Source of the DNA: Gallionella sp.
Lineage (GTDB): Bacteria > Pseudomonadota > Gammaproteobacteria > Burkholderiales > Gallionellaceae
Assembly (NCBI GenBank): GCA_030690245.1
Contig: JAUYGW010000112.1
Span: 1-7,589 of the forward strand
Direction of reading: 5' to 3'
Length of the DNA stretch: 7,589 bases
Under the pieces are notes generated by a model, which saw only the letters and a program-made list of their open reading frames with translations, ran no database searches and was not told the DNA's origin. The translations under genes and the position numbers were made by a program. Below, one piece after another: positions 7,442 through 7,589 of the stretch; within the stretch, counting starts at the first letter, position 1; the number at the start of each line of letters is the position of its first letter.

Positions 7442-7589
7442 TTATTCAATAATCTTTGCAACCACACCTGCGCCGACAGTACGACCACCTTCGCGGATCG
7501 CGAAACGCAGGCCTTCTTCCATCGCGATTGGGTTGATCAGGCTGACGGTAATGCTGACATTGTCGCCGGGCATGACCATTTCGGTGCCC
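7442..7589 (-). CDS. tuf: Elongation factor Tu, C-terminal end (5' part beyond the window)
   Basis: EF-Tu delivers aminoacyl-tRNA to the ribosome as a GTP complex. Only the last 48 codons and the TAA stop (7442-7444) are visible, covering most of the C-terminal half of domain III. The translation runs from [17 protein letters not shown] through [17 protein letters not shown] to [13 protein letters not shown], matching the conserved EF-Tu C terminus. The gene is cut by the window edge, not broken. Its place just before tRNA-Trp and secE is the usual site of the tufB-type copy in proteobacteria, but which copy it is cannot be told from this end. Confidence 0.97.
   Translation of the reverse strand, partial: GTEMVMPGDNVSITVSLINPIAMEEGLRFAIREGGRTVGAGVVAKIIE

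Noticed and set aside
1..7589. Possible undescribed system, mobile element, CRISPR array or horizontally acquired island
   Set aside because: All coding space is taken by universally conserved genes in a standard order. No inverted-repeat-bounded element, integrase, transposase, repeat-spacer array or abrupt change in composition is seen. The only unexplained material is in short regulatory spacers.

Overview
The window is a stretch of the conserved bacterial transcription-translation cluster, and every gene in it lies on the minus strand. In transcription order (right to left) it holds the 3' end of tuf (EF-Tu), tRNA-Trp(CCA), secE, nusG, rplK (L11), rplA (L1), rplJ (L10), rplL (L7/L12) and rpoB (RNA polymerase beta). 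rpoB runs off the left edge with an estimated 70 codons missing. tuf enters from the right edge with only its last 48 codons visible.

Protein sequence and gene order point to a betaproteobacterium. NusG begins with a WYVVH-type motif, RpoB has FMDQTNPLS in the rifampicin region, and the tuf-trnW-secE-nusG-rplKAJL-rpoB order is uninterrupted. A Nitrosomonadales/Gallionella-type lineage is my best guess, but this is an impression from memory and not a search result.

Layout: positions 7292-7589 hold the tuf end and tRNA-Trp. Positions 6378-7258 hold secE and nusG, which share one base (TGATG). A 124-bp spacer follows, with a direct repeat, an imperfect hairpin and a 12-bp palindrome. rplK and rplA (5134-6253) are one base apart. 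The 240-bp rplA-rplJ spacer (4894-5133) is the largest gap in the window. It carries recognisable L10-leader features and two further hairpins, and leads to an rplJ that most likely starts at TTG. rplL (3989-4363) is followed by a 122-bp spacer with several strong hairpins in front of rpoB, where partial termination or RNA processing is expected. No stretch of 300 bases lacks a gene.

The genes work together in making and coupling transcription and translation. EF-Tu and tRNA-Trp serve decoding. L11, L1, L10 and L7/L12 build the ribosomal stalks that recruit translation factors. NusG bridges RNA polymerase and the ribosome, beta is the catalytic polymerase subunit, and SecE is a core part of the protein translocon. 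I found no mobile element, CRISPR array, defence system or unrecognised gene. The only material worth a second look is in the non-coding spacers and in start-codon details. The long plus-strand ORFs are antisense shadows.
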